Below, piece by piece: positions 48,902 through 60,840 of a stretch of DNA of 64,000 nt (the first letter of the stretch is position 1; each line of letters opens with the position of its first letter). The notes beneath the pieces were generated by a model. The model worked only from the letters and a program-made list of their open reading frames with translations, was not told where the DNA came from and searched no databases. Source of the stretch: Neolentinus lepideus HHB14362 ss-1 (lineage: Eukaryota > Basidiomycota > Agaricomycetes > Gloeophyllales > Gloeophyllaceae); contig KV425592.1 of the NCBI GenBank assembly GCA_001632425.1, forward strand, positions 138,440 to 202,439. Reading direction: 5' to 3'. The translations under genes and the position numbers were made by a program.

Positions 48902-50684
48902 TAGTTGCGGAGTCATTTTATTCCTGTATGTCCTAGTTGGATCAGTTATAGTCGTCATTCCAGATCTGACCTCCTTCCAGTGTTGCTCGGTCGTACTCTA
49001 TCCTAATGCCATATCCGTATTTTGCTCGGTTAAAGAGGCTACTGGAGAGACGTGAAACGGCGGCATCCAATAATCATGTGAGACCAAGCCTGGCAATCGC
49101 ATACGTGGTCGGCAGCTTCGAGTCGACGCCATTCTGACGAGCACTCCTTGCTTCCGTGCCCTTGCCAGCTACGGTACCGTCGTTATGGGTGTTCCACTTG
49201 CAGGGAATCACGTCTCCCGCTGGAACGCCCAGGTGCTCAACGTCCTCAAACTGCCACCCCGAGCTGCAGCGGCAAATAAGTGTGGCGGATGATACCTTCC
49301 CCAACACACCCCACACATAATTCATTTGTAATGAAATGATTTGGAGTCCTTGTGGTAATGGCAGCGTCCTTTTATTGATGCTCGGTAATGTACATTCGCA
49401 ACAATATTCATACCGCTGCATGTTCCCTTTATTCAAACATACTGTTGCTGTTCCTTTCGAGCTGGGCAAGGGAGTAAAGGCCCGCGATCGGAAGATAGGC
49501 TGGATTCCGTATCGTTCTGGGAGGTGATTCAGTCATAATGATCACTGACAAATTCACGAAACGCTGATATTTGGCTGTAGTGCGTTATAGGCCCATACAT
49601 ACATGTCTGCAAATAAGGCATCGGTGACTGTCATTTCTCTCAGTCGGTCGACGATGGCGAGGAAGTGATTCATGCTTACGCCGGGTTAAGGGCAATCTTT
49701 GTTTCGTCTTTGGTGGGATAGTGCTGTCGGACTTCCTCTCGTTGAGCGTGTTGCCATCGCAAATGTGGAACGTCGCAGAGAAAAAGTAAGTTGGGTTGAA
49801 TTAAAGCATCTTCGACGTATGAAGGCTCCGTCATTCCGGTGGACAGGGCGGTAGGTCTTGCGTCGTAGTAAAACGAAACATGGTCTCCCTCGACATGAAT
49901 GTGGGGTTACGAATAATCACTGTAGTTAATAGTGTCTAAAGATGTGGCATTGTGTAATAAATAGAAGATCTGCAGTGACTATCAGAATTTCACCGTGAAC
50001 TGTAATCCAAATTCCAGACACGAAACCTCAGCGAGAGCATCTAGATTGGGCGGGGTCGATACATGACTTTCTTCGATTCATTGTTTTTGCCCTTCGTCTT
50101 TAGTCTTGACTCGGATATATACTAGATCTTCTTCGCTGATATGGACTTCAAGGTAAGTACATATCAAGTACAGTCAAATTAACATCATTGCCGTGGAAGA
50201 AAAACTGAAGCTACTGGACCAAAATCAGGGGGAAATATTCACGATGTTTTTTTACTGGAAACATGCATTTGTGTAGTTCCATGTCACGTGATGGTCCTAA
50301 CTGCCTAGCGACGGGATTAATCAACGCTGGCTGCAGTGGTACGCCACTTCTCGAACTGTGATTCCCGCTCTGAGGGTAAATTTTTGGCTTGCAGGAAACA
50401 ATATTTATCGTTGCGATTACCAGCTTGGTCGAGTGTTCTCTCGGCGATTGCTTATACGGGCGCCTTGTACAAGGTTTTAGACTATGAGATTGACTTATGA
50501 GGATGGCTTCTCTGTCATACGGGTGTATTATGTCCAAAATTAGCTGAAGCTGCATCATTGAGCCAAAAATAGTAACGGAGTCGCGTATGGCATCCACTTC
50601 GCCCGGCAACGGGGGAAGAATGAAATCCATGCGAACCAACATCCTTTCTCTTTCTCACTAACCTTCGGTTTGTCTTGATAAACT
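48902..50684. other. 1.8 kb with no confident gene
   Basis: A minus-strand 131-codon ORF (49469-49074) ends in a plausible coding-like stretch (WQFEDVEHLGVPAGDVIPC) but has no recognisable domain or clear start. The rest is AT-rich spacer. Confidence 0.4.
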
Positions 50685-52208
50685 ATGTTTCGCCTGCCTA
50701 CTCTCGCCTCTCTTTTCCTACTTGTGCTCGAGGCAGCCCATGCCTCGCCCTGTATCGCCTTTGACGCGAATTTTAATTTACTAGTCTTTGGTCTTGACGG
50801 CAAAGACTGGAATGCTGGCACCCAGGATACTTGGCCATCGGGTACGATTTTGGGAGCCCTGTTGGAGGCCCTGATTGTGCTGACAATATAGTATAGGCAG
50901 TGCGAAGGACATAACTACCTCTGGCAGACCGTGCGTTTTGCATGACCTCTGGTCACTAGTGTAACATACTTATCGAACCATAGACCGTTCGACGGCTCGA
51001 ACACGACATGTTACCTTTCGCAGGCAAGCGGAGGGTTGCTCGGTCACCTCACCATTTACTGAATATACCTCTAGTTCTACAATGCAGTCTACGTCATGAA
51101 CGGAGATGCTTCCCAGCCCTCCGCTGTTCACATTTACAACCCAGCATCCAGCTCGTGGTCCACGCAGCCCGTCACCACCGCAGGCTTCAACCCAGCCAAC
51201 TTTGACGCCATCCTCGACCACGACACCAACGTTTTCTGTGAGTGGGCTTCCCTATTTTCTCGGACATTTGACTCGAGCTTGGCGTCCAGATGCGCTGTCC
51301 AACGGTGAAATGTACTTCCTGGACATGGGCTCCCTGACCGCCGCCAACTCTTCCGGCCTCACGTGGAACGACGTCGGCAAGCCGTCCTTCTCGACGGACA
51401 ACTACAAGCCCGTCATGGCCCTTGCGCAGAACCACATTCATTTCCTCGATGTGCCCAACGTGCCTGCTGGGAGCGCGCAGATCTTTGTCATTCACTGTGA
51501 GTACCGTTGATGCGGGAGGAAGTGAAACTAACGCCGATTATAAATTTTTTTTGCCAAGTCTCGTACTTCCAGCCAGATGCACAAGCTTACTCTGGCGCTA
51601 CGTTCCCTGCGGCCCACGGCCAAGCAACGTCCTTCTTCCAAGAATCAGGCGTAAGTTCATCAGTTTTCCGTACCTTAAGGCAGCCGGTGTTAACCGATCG
51701 TTCTTCTAGGTCCAGCAAGAGTTCGCTTTCATCCCCGACGATGGCTCCGCCACCTATGTCATCAACGTCGAGGTATGTCCCCGCTATCTCCATCTCACAG
51801 CACGCCTGACGCCCACTTCTCCAGACGAACACCACCACCTCCTTCCCCGGCCCCTCCATTAAAGACGCCGCCGCAACCTACTTCGCCGGCATCACCTCCC
51901 TCGTCCAACTCGCCTCGGACGGCACCGTCTCGTACCTCCCCTACAAGCAGGGCGACACGCAGACCAACCAGGCCGCCGCGTGGGGCAAGGTCACCTCCAT
52001 CGCCTCCGCGGCACCGCCATCATCACACAACTCTACCAGCAGCGCCTCCGGGTCTGCGAGCGCGACGAAGAGCTCGGCCGGTGCCAAGGCTAGCAGTGGC
52101 GCCAGTACGAACTCGGATCAGAGCAGCGACGCGCGCGTGAGCAGGGAGGCCAGGATCGCGGCCATAGCTGCGACGGCTCTGGCTGCTCTTGGCTTCGCTT
52201 TACTTTGA
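50685..52208 (+). CDS. Secreted, probably GPI-anchored cell-surface protein
   Basis: Start ATG 50685 with a classic signal peptide (MFRLPTLASLFLLVLEAAHA then SPC). Eight or more exons: 50685-50841, 50897-50930, 50984-51023, 51075-51237, 51290 onward. The intron 51024-51074 is GC-AG (CAG|GCAAGC...CTCTAG), the only reading that keeps frame and avoids a stop. The ectodomain has kelch-like strands (AVYVMNGD, VHIYNPASSSWS, MYFLDMGSL) and N-x-S/T sites. The C-terminus is a Ser/Ala/Thr-rich stalk (NSTSSASGSASATKSS) followed by a hydrophobic tail (IAAIAATALAALGFALL) directly before TGA, as expected for GPI attachment. Function unknown; a cell-wall or plasma-membrane surface role is inferred. Confidence 0.85.
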
Positions 52209-52618
52209 CGTTGAGCGTCATCTCCTCTCCCTCTCCCGACATCTACTCCACTGCATCGTCCTTGCATTCATCAGACTCTTATTCGAGTATACGTACCTCA
52301 GGACTTTATAGTATTAATTTGCATTTGTATCTTCATACTTCCTTGCATTTTTGACGTTTCAGGTCGCGCTTCGCTGGCAAACCCCATTATATAGAACTTT
52401 TATGTTCTTCATGCATTTTGCCTCGCCTGAACTGAATATCAGTTCAGGCTGAGGACTTACTGCAGGTACCCTTGCAATTAAGATGTAGTATACACGGGTC
52501 TTGGAATTCCAGTGATCTTACTAAGTTACGTGTGTGATTTGTTGCGTTCCTGCCGTCCATCTGCATCTGCGATCCGCCTGACAATGCAACCCTAAGCACC
52601 AGACAAGGGGTGAGCTTG
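52209..52618. other. Convergent intergenic region
   Basis: Holds the 3' ends of two converging genes. AT-rich; no further feature seen. Confidence 0.4.
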
Positions 52619-54374
52619 TCAACCACTAGCGAAGACAATACGATGGCTTACTTTGGGCGTATCAATCCACTCTAATCCGTTCTCCCGCAGGTGCCATTCC
52701 CAGTGGTGAAACACCATCCTCTGGAACTCCTCGCTTAGCTTCTGAAGGTCCACCTCGCCCAGCGGTCCGAACAGGCCGGGCGCGTCTTTCCCCATGTTCA
52801 GGAGATACGGACACTGCGTCTCGGGGCAGGACCATGTGAGGGAGGCGCCGAGGCGCGGCGTGCTGAAGCCCCAGGATGGGTAGGAGTCGCGCAAGGAGGG
52901 CGAGGGCGGGCACGAGGAGGAAGAGGCGTACGAGGAGGAGGCCGGGGAGAAGTCGGAGTCGTAAATCGGTCCGTGGGATCGCCGGTGGTTCACGGGCTTT
53001 GTGTTCCGACGAAGGGGCAGGGGTGGAGGGGGCTGGAGGAAGCGTTAGTGAGCGTTGACAGGAATCAGTGGAGAGCATACAGCAAGGCGTTTCTTTCGCG
53101 TCGCGGGCTCGGGCTGGGACTCTGGGTTCTGGCTGGGAGGAGAGGGGTCTACGTTTCTCGCCACCTCGTCTTCTTCTTCGCTCTCTTCCTCGTCTTCGTC
53201 GGCGTCGCTGGCGTAGTACCCGGCCGGCATGCCCCACTGTGCGCCGTGCCGACTAGCCTTGACCCTCTGCGTCTTCGCCTCTCTGATGAACGTGCTCCAG
53301 ACGTCAAGGTCGACGATGCGTATATCCTTTTTCCTTGCCCTCTGCTCCTCCTTGATCCACTCTGCGTGCTCTGCAAACGCGGCGTACATCTCTGCGCGAT
53401 GCACCTTCCGCAGGAGCCGCGGGACTTTGAGCAGCCCCTTCTGGTAGTGCAGCCCTTTCTGTTCAAGCAGGTCTTTCGGGACGAGGTCTTTTTCTTCGAG
53501 GAGGTCCTTGTCGTTCTTCCGGAAGAGCAGACGACGCGTCTTGTTCGGCTCGGGATACGCGCAGCAGCGGAGATAGCCCTTGACGAACCAGCGAATGTTG
53601 CGTTTCTGAACCTCGGTGGCGCCCCCGTCTTGCTTGACGATGTGGGTCATGGCAGCCAAGAGTCGATATCGGTCGAGATAAAGTTCACTGCGCGTGTACG
53701 TTTCGATGTCCATGCTGCAGACCTCGTATTGGCGGTTTCTGGGAAGTGATAAGGGAGGCGCCGGGGTAATGGATGTAGTGTACTCACTTGTCCCTGCTTG
53801 TTAGCCTCAGACCGTTCGGTACGAGGTCAGCTAAATATATCAGTTTAGACATATCGAGGAGGATTGTGGTCACAGCCACGTACATGCGAGATACGAGGCA
53901 GACATGTTCTTGTACCCTTGTATCCACACCTGCACCGTCATCTTCAGGGGAGGGGAGTAGATGACGTTCAAGGTGGGGGATGCTGCTGTATTCCTGCTGC
54001 GCTTCCCGTATCTGCGGCGTATGTCTTCCTGTAGCTGTTTCTCGCCGAGCGGAGTCAACCAGGAGCGATTCCCGATTTCGAGGATTCCTCTGAAGCGCAC
54101 GGGGTCGGTTGGACAGAGTTCGGGAATGACATGTTCAATCTCTGATAATCTTTACCAATAATTCGATGAGCGCGTATATACAGAGAAGCGCTACTACTAC
54201 TCACCCTGTTGGTTTGCCTCGACACTCAAGCATGAGGCTTTTCAGGCCTAAAACGCGTGAGGGCGTAGACTTGCAAGCGTCTGCAAGGAAAGTTTCATCC
54301 AAGTACGGGCCAAAGGGCTCGGACAGGAGCTCCCTAATGGACATTGCGAGAGGAGACTTGGATTTCTGCGACAT
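52619..54374 (-). CDS. Conserved fungal protein of unknown function
   Basis: Start ATG 54374 (MSQKSKSPLAMSIRELL) and stop at 52619, with four or five small introns (about 54130-54190, 53780-53900, 53042-53090). The N-terminal half is globular: LSEPFGPYLDETFLADACKS, RVLGLKSLMLECRGKPTG, IEHVIPELCPTDPVRFRGILEIGN, then EVCSMDIETYTRSELYLDRYRLLAAMT. A very charged middle follows (KNDKDLLEEKDLVPKDLL; DADEDEEESEEEDE). The C-terminal part is ordered again (QKLSEEFQRMVFHHWEWHLRENGLEWIDTP). The pattern suggests a nuclear or chromatin-associated protein, but I recognise no named family. It diverges from the small gene at 55308 with about 930 bp between starts. Confidence 0.7.
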
Positions 54375-55307
54375 GACGCTTACTACTCCACTTTCGACTC
54401 GAAAAAGGTTGCCAGCTGCTCACAGTAGTCAATACAGCCGAGAATTGATGCCCTTGAATATTTGATACAGGTAGACGCCGTCATGCCGTACATCAGCAGC
54501 CAATTGGACCGCAACATGATGAACGTCGCTCTTGCATTGAAGTAACTGCATTCCTCGCACTACTGAAGGACCCTGAACACTCACAATACCCTTGAGTTTA
54601 TACGAGTCCTTACCCAGATAAATGAGCATAGTAGTGGTGTCAATGCCGAGTTACCGTGGGATCGAATGTTTGTAGTCTTCACTAGGCCGATTCATTCTCC
54701 GGTTGTAGTGTTGACTACAAAATGACTACAAAATCTGATTTGTAGTCCCTCGGCCAATGATTTGGTCCTTCCTCTCTCGTTATTTCACATACTATTTTCA
54801 TTTTGATAGTGGATGGTCCTTGTGATACTATACTTCTTTTTCAACATTTTTGTGAATTATTCGCCACTATTGCATTTTCTACGCTATAAAAATGTGCTTT
54901 GGGTTTTCTGACCGTGGGAATCGATAAGTGTATGGAAAGAAGGGAACTTTGTGGCTTGTGCACACGGGTAAAAATTTTATGAAGAGAATATTTGACTGTC
55001 TTAGATATGATCATGCAAGTGTCAGAAGAAATATTGGCTACAGCATGCTATATTTTACATTTGGAATATTTAACGGACTTTATCTGTTTCGGGGTCGCTG
55101 CGTCTCGGTCACGGTGTTCAGGGTCCGACGAACTGTCATCGCGTCCAACTTTTCCGAGGTTGGACGCGTCTCAGACGTTCCTTAGAGCAACCTCGTCTCG
55201 CATTCCCTCGCCGCGAGACACGGCAGCCAGAAATCTTTGCGACGCTCTCGACAACTCTCATCATCTCTAACTTATTGGATACACTCGACTAATCGCGTTT
55301 TTCTGCA
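54375..55307. promoter_or_regulatory. Divergent intergenic region with inverted repeats
   Basis: Contains a cluster of TTTGTAGTC/GACTACAAA inverted repeats (54669-54747), a TATA-like CTATAAAAATG near 54885, and a 10-bp stem-loop at 55140-55168. A 66-codon minus-strand ORF (54629-54429, MLIYLGKDSYKLKG) could be a tiny gene or 5' exon but is unsupported. Confidence 0.5.
55140..55168 (+). promoter_or_regulatory. Perfect stem-loop in probable 5' leader
   Basis: CGCGTCCAAC and GTTGGACGCG pair over ten bases around a nine-base loop, 140 nt before the ATG at 55308. Confidence 0.6.
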
Positions 55308-56351
55308 ATGTCTGCGGACGGATCACTCTCGAGGACCATGTCGGAGATGTCCTTAAACTCGCCAGGGTCCGCGAGCGAGGACTGGGATCACTCGGAGCAC
55401 ATACCGGGCGAGAAGGCATCGACACCACGAAATTCAGTGGCGTTTCCAGGTGAGAACGGCGACGGCGCGGCCGCGGAGGGGGAGCTGCCCGCAGGCGAAA
55501 GGAAGGGGAAGAGGACGTTGAGCGAGCTCATGAAGCTCTATGCGGAGAAGGGCACGAGCGTAAAGTTCAGTCCAGAGGAGGCGGCAAGATTAGCGGACGT
55601 ATTGGGACAGTGGGTGAGTCTTGATGTTTGCCAGCAGGGTTGCTCTGTTCTGTCGAACGAACGCGCATGGACAATTGTTTGCCTTATTTTTTGGTTGTTT
55701 GCAAAGGCCGGATGCATTGCGGGGTCTCCGCCATAATGCGCCTGCCCTCGCGGGGAGGTGGAAACATTCGGCAGCGTCTTGTGCTCTATGCCCGGAAACA
55801 TGTGATGGAGGTTTCGAAGTGGCAATTGCTTGATCTGGGGTGCAGAAGTATGCAGCTATTGCTTGCAAGCGGCTGCAGAAATATTGTGGGGGGAGGGGGG
55901 AGGCTCAGTGCCTAACGACTTGTCGGGGACGATACGTTCCGTGCCCAGCCTCGTTTGCGACTAGCACATGCCGTAATCGTGAAACTTGAGTAAGACTCGC
56001 TTATATGCGAGGAAGGCCAGTAGAACTGCGAAGGTCCAGTGATGGTTCATGGCAGTGCTCTTTCGTCTGCCACATTTCATTACCTTTTCCGGCTTTGAGC
56101 AATTGTTCGGGCAGGGGTATTACGGAATCGAGCAGCCCTTGTATTCTCTGAAGGGGGTAGTCCGTAACGCGCAGCATCCTTACCCTGACATTGTATCCTA
56201 GATCAATTCGGAATCTTCTCCGTATGAGGGCGAAGACGACTTCTTCGCGACAACCCAAGACGACCTGGTACTACAGTCAAAACGCTCGCCATCGACCAAC
56301 GGTGCTGACGGCCGGCCCCGGGGCCAGAGCGAGAGCGCTGCAAAATCATAA
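55308..56351 (+). CDS. Small conserved basidiomycete protein, unknown function
   Basis: Two exons: 55308-55613 (102 codons) and 56202-56351, giving 151 residues; both sites are canonical (TGG|GTGAGT and TCCTAG). The first half is Ser-rich and disordered with MSEMSLNSPGS. A short helix is the conserved core: KGKRTLSELMKLYAEKGTSVKFSPEEAARLADVLGQW, split over two listed stretches here for length (GKRTLSELMKLYAEKG; FSPEEAARLADVLGQW). The acidic C-terminus contains SPYEGEDDFFATTQDD and a polar tail. The 588-nt intron is about ten times the local norm. Function unknown; the size and helix suggest a regulatory or adaptor peptide. Confidence 0.75.
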
Positions 56352-58423
56352 TCAACTCTGTCCGCATCGCTGGCTGCTACCCCGGAGGTACAACGCCGTC
56401 GCGTAGATCGCTGTCCCTGCTATTCCGTGTCGAGCCGCGACGCGACAAGACTAATCCCAGTCAACCAAACAACCTATTTGCTGGCGCTTTCGCGTGGTGC
56501 TTCCGACACCAGCTGCTGCCGTGCGGTGCTTATGATTATTATTATTCATTTTATGTTCTTGCGTTCTCATCCGTATAATCACGACCTCTTACGACTCTTC
56601 ACGACCCGTGATGACTTTTGGGATGGTGGATGGGGTAGTATTAATATTGACTGTGGATCCTGTTGTATTCTCGAAGCCAGCTTGATCTTGCGACTGTTAT
56701 CACGGGATTCTTATATGCGTCTGGTAGGATGATTCGCCATTTCTGCCCGGAATCTACTCTCCAGCTGAACTGCAAGGCTGTCCTGAACGACGCTGGATGA
56801 GTACTTCCAACCTCTCATTCCCGAAACAGCATGCCACAGCCACGCTCTCTTGGTCGAAAGCGCCCGATCACCTGACCGCAAAACTGACATGGGCGCTCTT
56901 GAGAACACATGACTTGTTAATCATTTATCGAGGCAGGCCAGCAGGTCACCTACCAAGCGCCTGCGAATGACAGGAGACATCCAGTGGATTGGTGTGGTAT
57001 GTTCTCTGCTCTTTTTATACCTTCAAACTGCGAACGTTCACTGATTAGCCTTATTTCTGTCCATGTGAAATTGTTGCACACTGAGATCTATCATTCCTTG
57101 TTCGTGCCGACTTTCTCGCATCTTGCTCTTGAATCATGTGTTCAGATATTCCCAGCGTCACCTCAAGATATCCAAACTGTCCGAATTTACGGTATTTATC
57201 GCGTTCGATCCTTATGCTGGGACTCGTCTATCCTGCCGTCCTGCACTGACCTCATTGAAGTCAAATACCAATGCTTGGTCTATCTGGCAGTGAAAGACAG
57301 TTGTAACCAGGCGTCTGCAACCAGGCGTCTGTTGTCAGGCGTCTTTTACCAGCCAAGGAGGGTCGCCCAAAATTTCCACTAGCCCTTAATCAAGAAGGCG
57401 ATCTGTTCGGGTACGTAACTTCAAGCTGGCGTCCGTATCATTTTGACGTGTCCCCTACCGCAAGGATGCTTTTGCGTAGTCGAGAGGAATGTTAACGGGA
57501 AATATTTAGACATGAATCCACAAGGGCATGTGGTCACGACGTCGAAGTCCCAACGCAAGGCTTGAAAGTCGCCGTATCATGATGGTCAGTGGCGACTGAT
57601 ATCAATGATATTCCAGCAGAATCGAAGCAGCCCTGGATCCCCAGTCGATCGGGCCCTATTAATTCAGACAAGGAGTGTTCGGAAGGCCTGCACGATGCTT
57701 TTAGGCTGTCTAGGACGTCAAGGCTCTTTACGTCCATTATCCACGGTGCGTGGGCGTGTATCCCCGACTATTCCGCTCTGGGCGGTCGCACACCTCTTTC
57801 GCAACTTCGTGAGTGCTCACGCTCGGCAACTTACTCCCATCATTCTTCGTATTTTGGTCGGATTTGGTAGTTATTAATAAGGTACTGGCGTTGTTCGTTT
57901 CATGGTCTTGTTGCTGACTGCATCACTGTGATATTGACTCCAGGGCTGTATTGCGCAGCATTACTATGTACGTAAGAGGAAGTGGGAGATGTGATTACAT
58001 TGAACTACGGGGTAGTTGGAGCTTTAGGCGTGTTTTTCATACAAAGAGTGGATGTATTCAGGTAAGACGTCTTCTGTCACATAACAGATACACAGAAGGC
58101 AAGTGATGCTAATGTTAACATTGTCTCAGCGCATACCACGCTTCTTTACCGTCTATCACGAGCGCAGCATCGGGTTTGTCTATTCCCTTCTTTGCCGTCC
58201 TATTAATGGTGGAAGATGGGACAAATCGATTCCCTTCTCATAATGGGCGCAATCTTGAGATACTATCTCCGAGCCTCTGGGACTATTGCATATTCAGCTG
58301 TGTGAAGAATCCGATAGGATGGACGCCCGCCCCAAGAAGAGTCAGGGTATTATTATGGATTAACTCCTATACACCTGTCTGTCTCTCCCCCAGATTCCAT
58401 TGGTTTCGCCCTGACCATCGCCC
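56352..58423. other. 2 kb upstream of the desaturase, no confident gene
   Basis: Several ORFs of 60-130 codons (for example plus 56984-57382 and 57589-57870) lack domains and consistent splicing. A 14-bp unit (GCAACCAGGCGTCT) is repeated three times at 57303-57344. The part nearest 58424 probably includes promoter and leader of the desaturase. Confidence 0.4.
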
Positions 58424-60257
58424 ATGTCTTTTCTGAACCCATTCAAGAACGGCCGAGAGTACGAAGCGCGGTACGTTTTATCTCAACCTCGTCCATTCTC
58501 TACTGTGCATTAAATCCTGAGACAGGCTGCGGAAGCCGTTTGTCCCTCCCTCAGTTACCCTCAAGCAGATCCACGATGCCGTTCCCAAGGAGCTGCTCAA
58601 GCCTACCGAGTGGATCAGCATGTACTACGTCTTGCGGGACATCGCGATGTGCTCTGGCTTCTTCTACATCGCGACCCTGATCGACCCACTGGCGAAGACG
58701 AGCTATGGCGGATACGTCGAGCCCGGATGGCAGACTACCTCTGCGCGATGGGCGCTTTGGGCGGCGTATTGGTGGTTTCAGGGTTTGGTTTGGGGTGGGA
58801 TGTTCTGCCTAGGTATGCGAGCTAGGTATCTCGCATGATGAGCACGGACTGACCTTGTGGCCTTTAGGCCATGATGTATGCAATGGTTGTGTCCGATGTC
58901 CTGCGACTCATCTCATCGTATATTTAGGCTGGTCATGGCACTCTATTTAACTCCAGGATGTTGAATCAGACGGTCGGATACATCCTGCACGTCGTATGTA
59001 TTACTTGTGGCCTTTCACTTCTTCGCGTGCCGACCTAGTTTCAGTTCCTCCTAATCCCCTACTCTGCATGGCGCTCGACGCACCACGCACATCACAAAGC
59101 CACAGCATCCATGGAGCGCGACGAAAACTACATCCCTCACCTGAGGAGCCACTTTAGCTTGCCCGAGGAGAAAAAGGCTCAAGCCGCTGACTACGCCGAG
59201 GTGTTCGAAGAGACCCCTATTTGGACCCTGAGCAGAATGCTTATTATGCAGGGGATGGGATGGTGGTTGTACCTGACGAGGAATACGCTTGGGTCGAAGA
59301 TGTACCCTCCGGGGACCAACCATTTTGACCCATGGTCTCCTCTGTTCAAGCCTACTCAGCGTCAGTGACATTATTGTGCTCACAACTTCATTAACAACGC
59401 TTTCATCCAGGTCCGTCCATTATAATATCTGACCTCGGTTTGGTGGCCATGGCCACTATACTGTATCTGCTCACGCGCCAATACGGCCTGAATGCTTTCA
59501 TGAAGTTGTACTTCGTTCCCTACCTGATGGTCAACCACTGGTTAGTTTCGGTGCGCTAGGAGCCTCACTAAGTTGCCTTACTATCTGCCATGCAGGATTG
59601 TGATGTTCACTTATTTGCACCACTCGGATCCTACTATTCCGCACTATCGCCGAACGCAATGGTCGTTCATGAGGGGAGCTGCCGCGACCGTTGACAGACC
59701 CTTACTTGGCTGGATGGGGCGATTCTTCCTTCACAATGTAAGTTACTCGGAAAGTACTGCCTTGGTCACAGGGTCCACTTACCTGTCGAAGATTTCCCAT
59801 GATCATGTTGCACATCATTTCTTCATCAAGGCGCCATTCTGTAGGTATTGTTCACACTCCCGGGGCAACAGATTGAGCTGATTGGGCGCTGCTCCTAGAC
59901 AACGGCCCCAAGATAACCAAGCTCATCCGCCGTGTGCTCCAGGATCACTACAACTATGATTCCACTGTAAGCGTTCTCACGATAATTAGCTGGCTCACGC
60001 TGTGTCCACTCATATACTCTCAGAACACCTTTTATGCGTTATATCGCTCCTTCACTCAATGTCTATTTGTCGAAGAGGAAGGAGACATAATCTTTTATAA
60101 GAACAAGCACGGGCAGGCTGCTCGTAAAGTGGACGAGAGGGTCTTAAGGGAAATTAATAACAGATGGGACCCCAAGGCGCAGGATGCTTTGGACGAAGAG
60201 GATAAGCCAATGATGGATGAAGTCACGGGTGAGCCCGTTGACGTGGAGACTCAGTAA
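58424..60257 (+). CDS. Delta-12 (omega-6) fatty-acid desaturase
   Basis: Endoplasmic-reticulum di-iron enzyme that converts oleoyl to linoleoyl groups. Start ATG 58424 (MSFLNPFKNGREYEAR), TAA ending 60257, about ten exons and 440 residues. Three histidine boxes are present: HDAGHG (box 1), HHAHHK in SAWRSTHHAHHKAT (box 2) and HDHVAHHFF (box 3). Other family parts: PPSVTLKQIHDAVPKELL, WGGMFCLG, LNQTVGYILHVFLLIPYS, PYLMVNHWIVMFTYLHHSDPTIPHYR and RTQWSFMRGAAATVDRPLLG. The exon between 58812 and 58928 is only eight bases (58868-58875, GCCATGAT) and encodes the heart of box 1. The C-terminal ~70 residues are acidic. Together with its isolated position this is a normal housekeeping FAD2-type gene. 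Confidence 0.93.
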
Positions 60258-60840
60258 TCGACACGACGATGATCCTAGACGAAACGACCCCTCCTGTATA
60301 ATCTGTCCTTGGTGATACATATATCGGTATTGACTGATAGTATTCCATCTATCACTTTACCAGGTCTCTGGCACATTAGAAAGAAATTGAGCACATCCAA
60401 CCTATGTGTTTTTATTTATTTCTTAACCTATTTTAATAGTTGGGTGACGTTACATTCACTTTCGCTGCTTATATGCGCATTGTGGTGCCAGCGTTTATTA
60501 TTCTTCACTACCGTCTGTTTGCCTGCATCGTCTCCCACTCCTCACTAGTGTTTTTGATGGCTTCGCAATATCATCTAGACTTCCCACGGTCAGAGCCTAG
60601 TTAGGCTGGGTCACACAACCGCCGGTGGAGCCTAAGTAGGCTTAAATTCACTGTCCTCTAACACCAGCTGGTACACCGGCGGTGGGGCCTAACTCTGTGT
60701 ATGTAGAGAGCCTTCTACCTAGTAATATAGCATGTAGTACTAGCCCGACGCTATGAGGCGCACCGGCGCTTGCCGGTACTGCCTAATTGAGTAACCGAGC
60801 GCTTTCCCGTCGGCGTGCATGACAATGAGCTACAGCACCG
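60258..60840. other. Spacer at the edge of the repeat block
   Basis: Downstream of the desaturase. A 20-bp motif (ACACCGGCGGTGGGGCCTAA type) occurs twice, at 60616-60635 and 60673-60692, beside short AGCCTA-TAGGCT inverted repeats. It may be a small repeat end. Confidence 0.4.

Noticed and set aside
49074..49469. 131-codon minus-strand ORF between uS8m and the GPI-type protein
   Set aside because: Looks partly coding, but has no recognisable domain, no convincing start and no linked exons, so it is only mentioned in the interval entry.
53149..53749. 258-codon plus-str ORF opposite the 52619-54374 gene
   Set aside because: Antisense to well-spliced exons with the better amino-acid pattern; hydrophobic appearance comes from reversed acidic codons.
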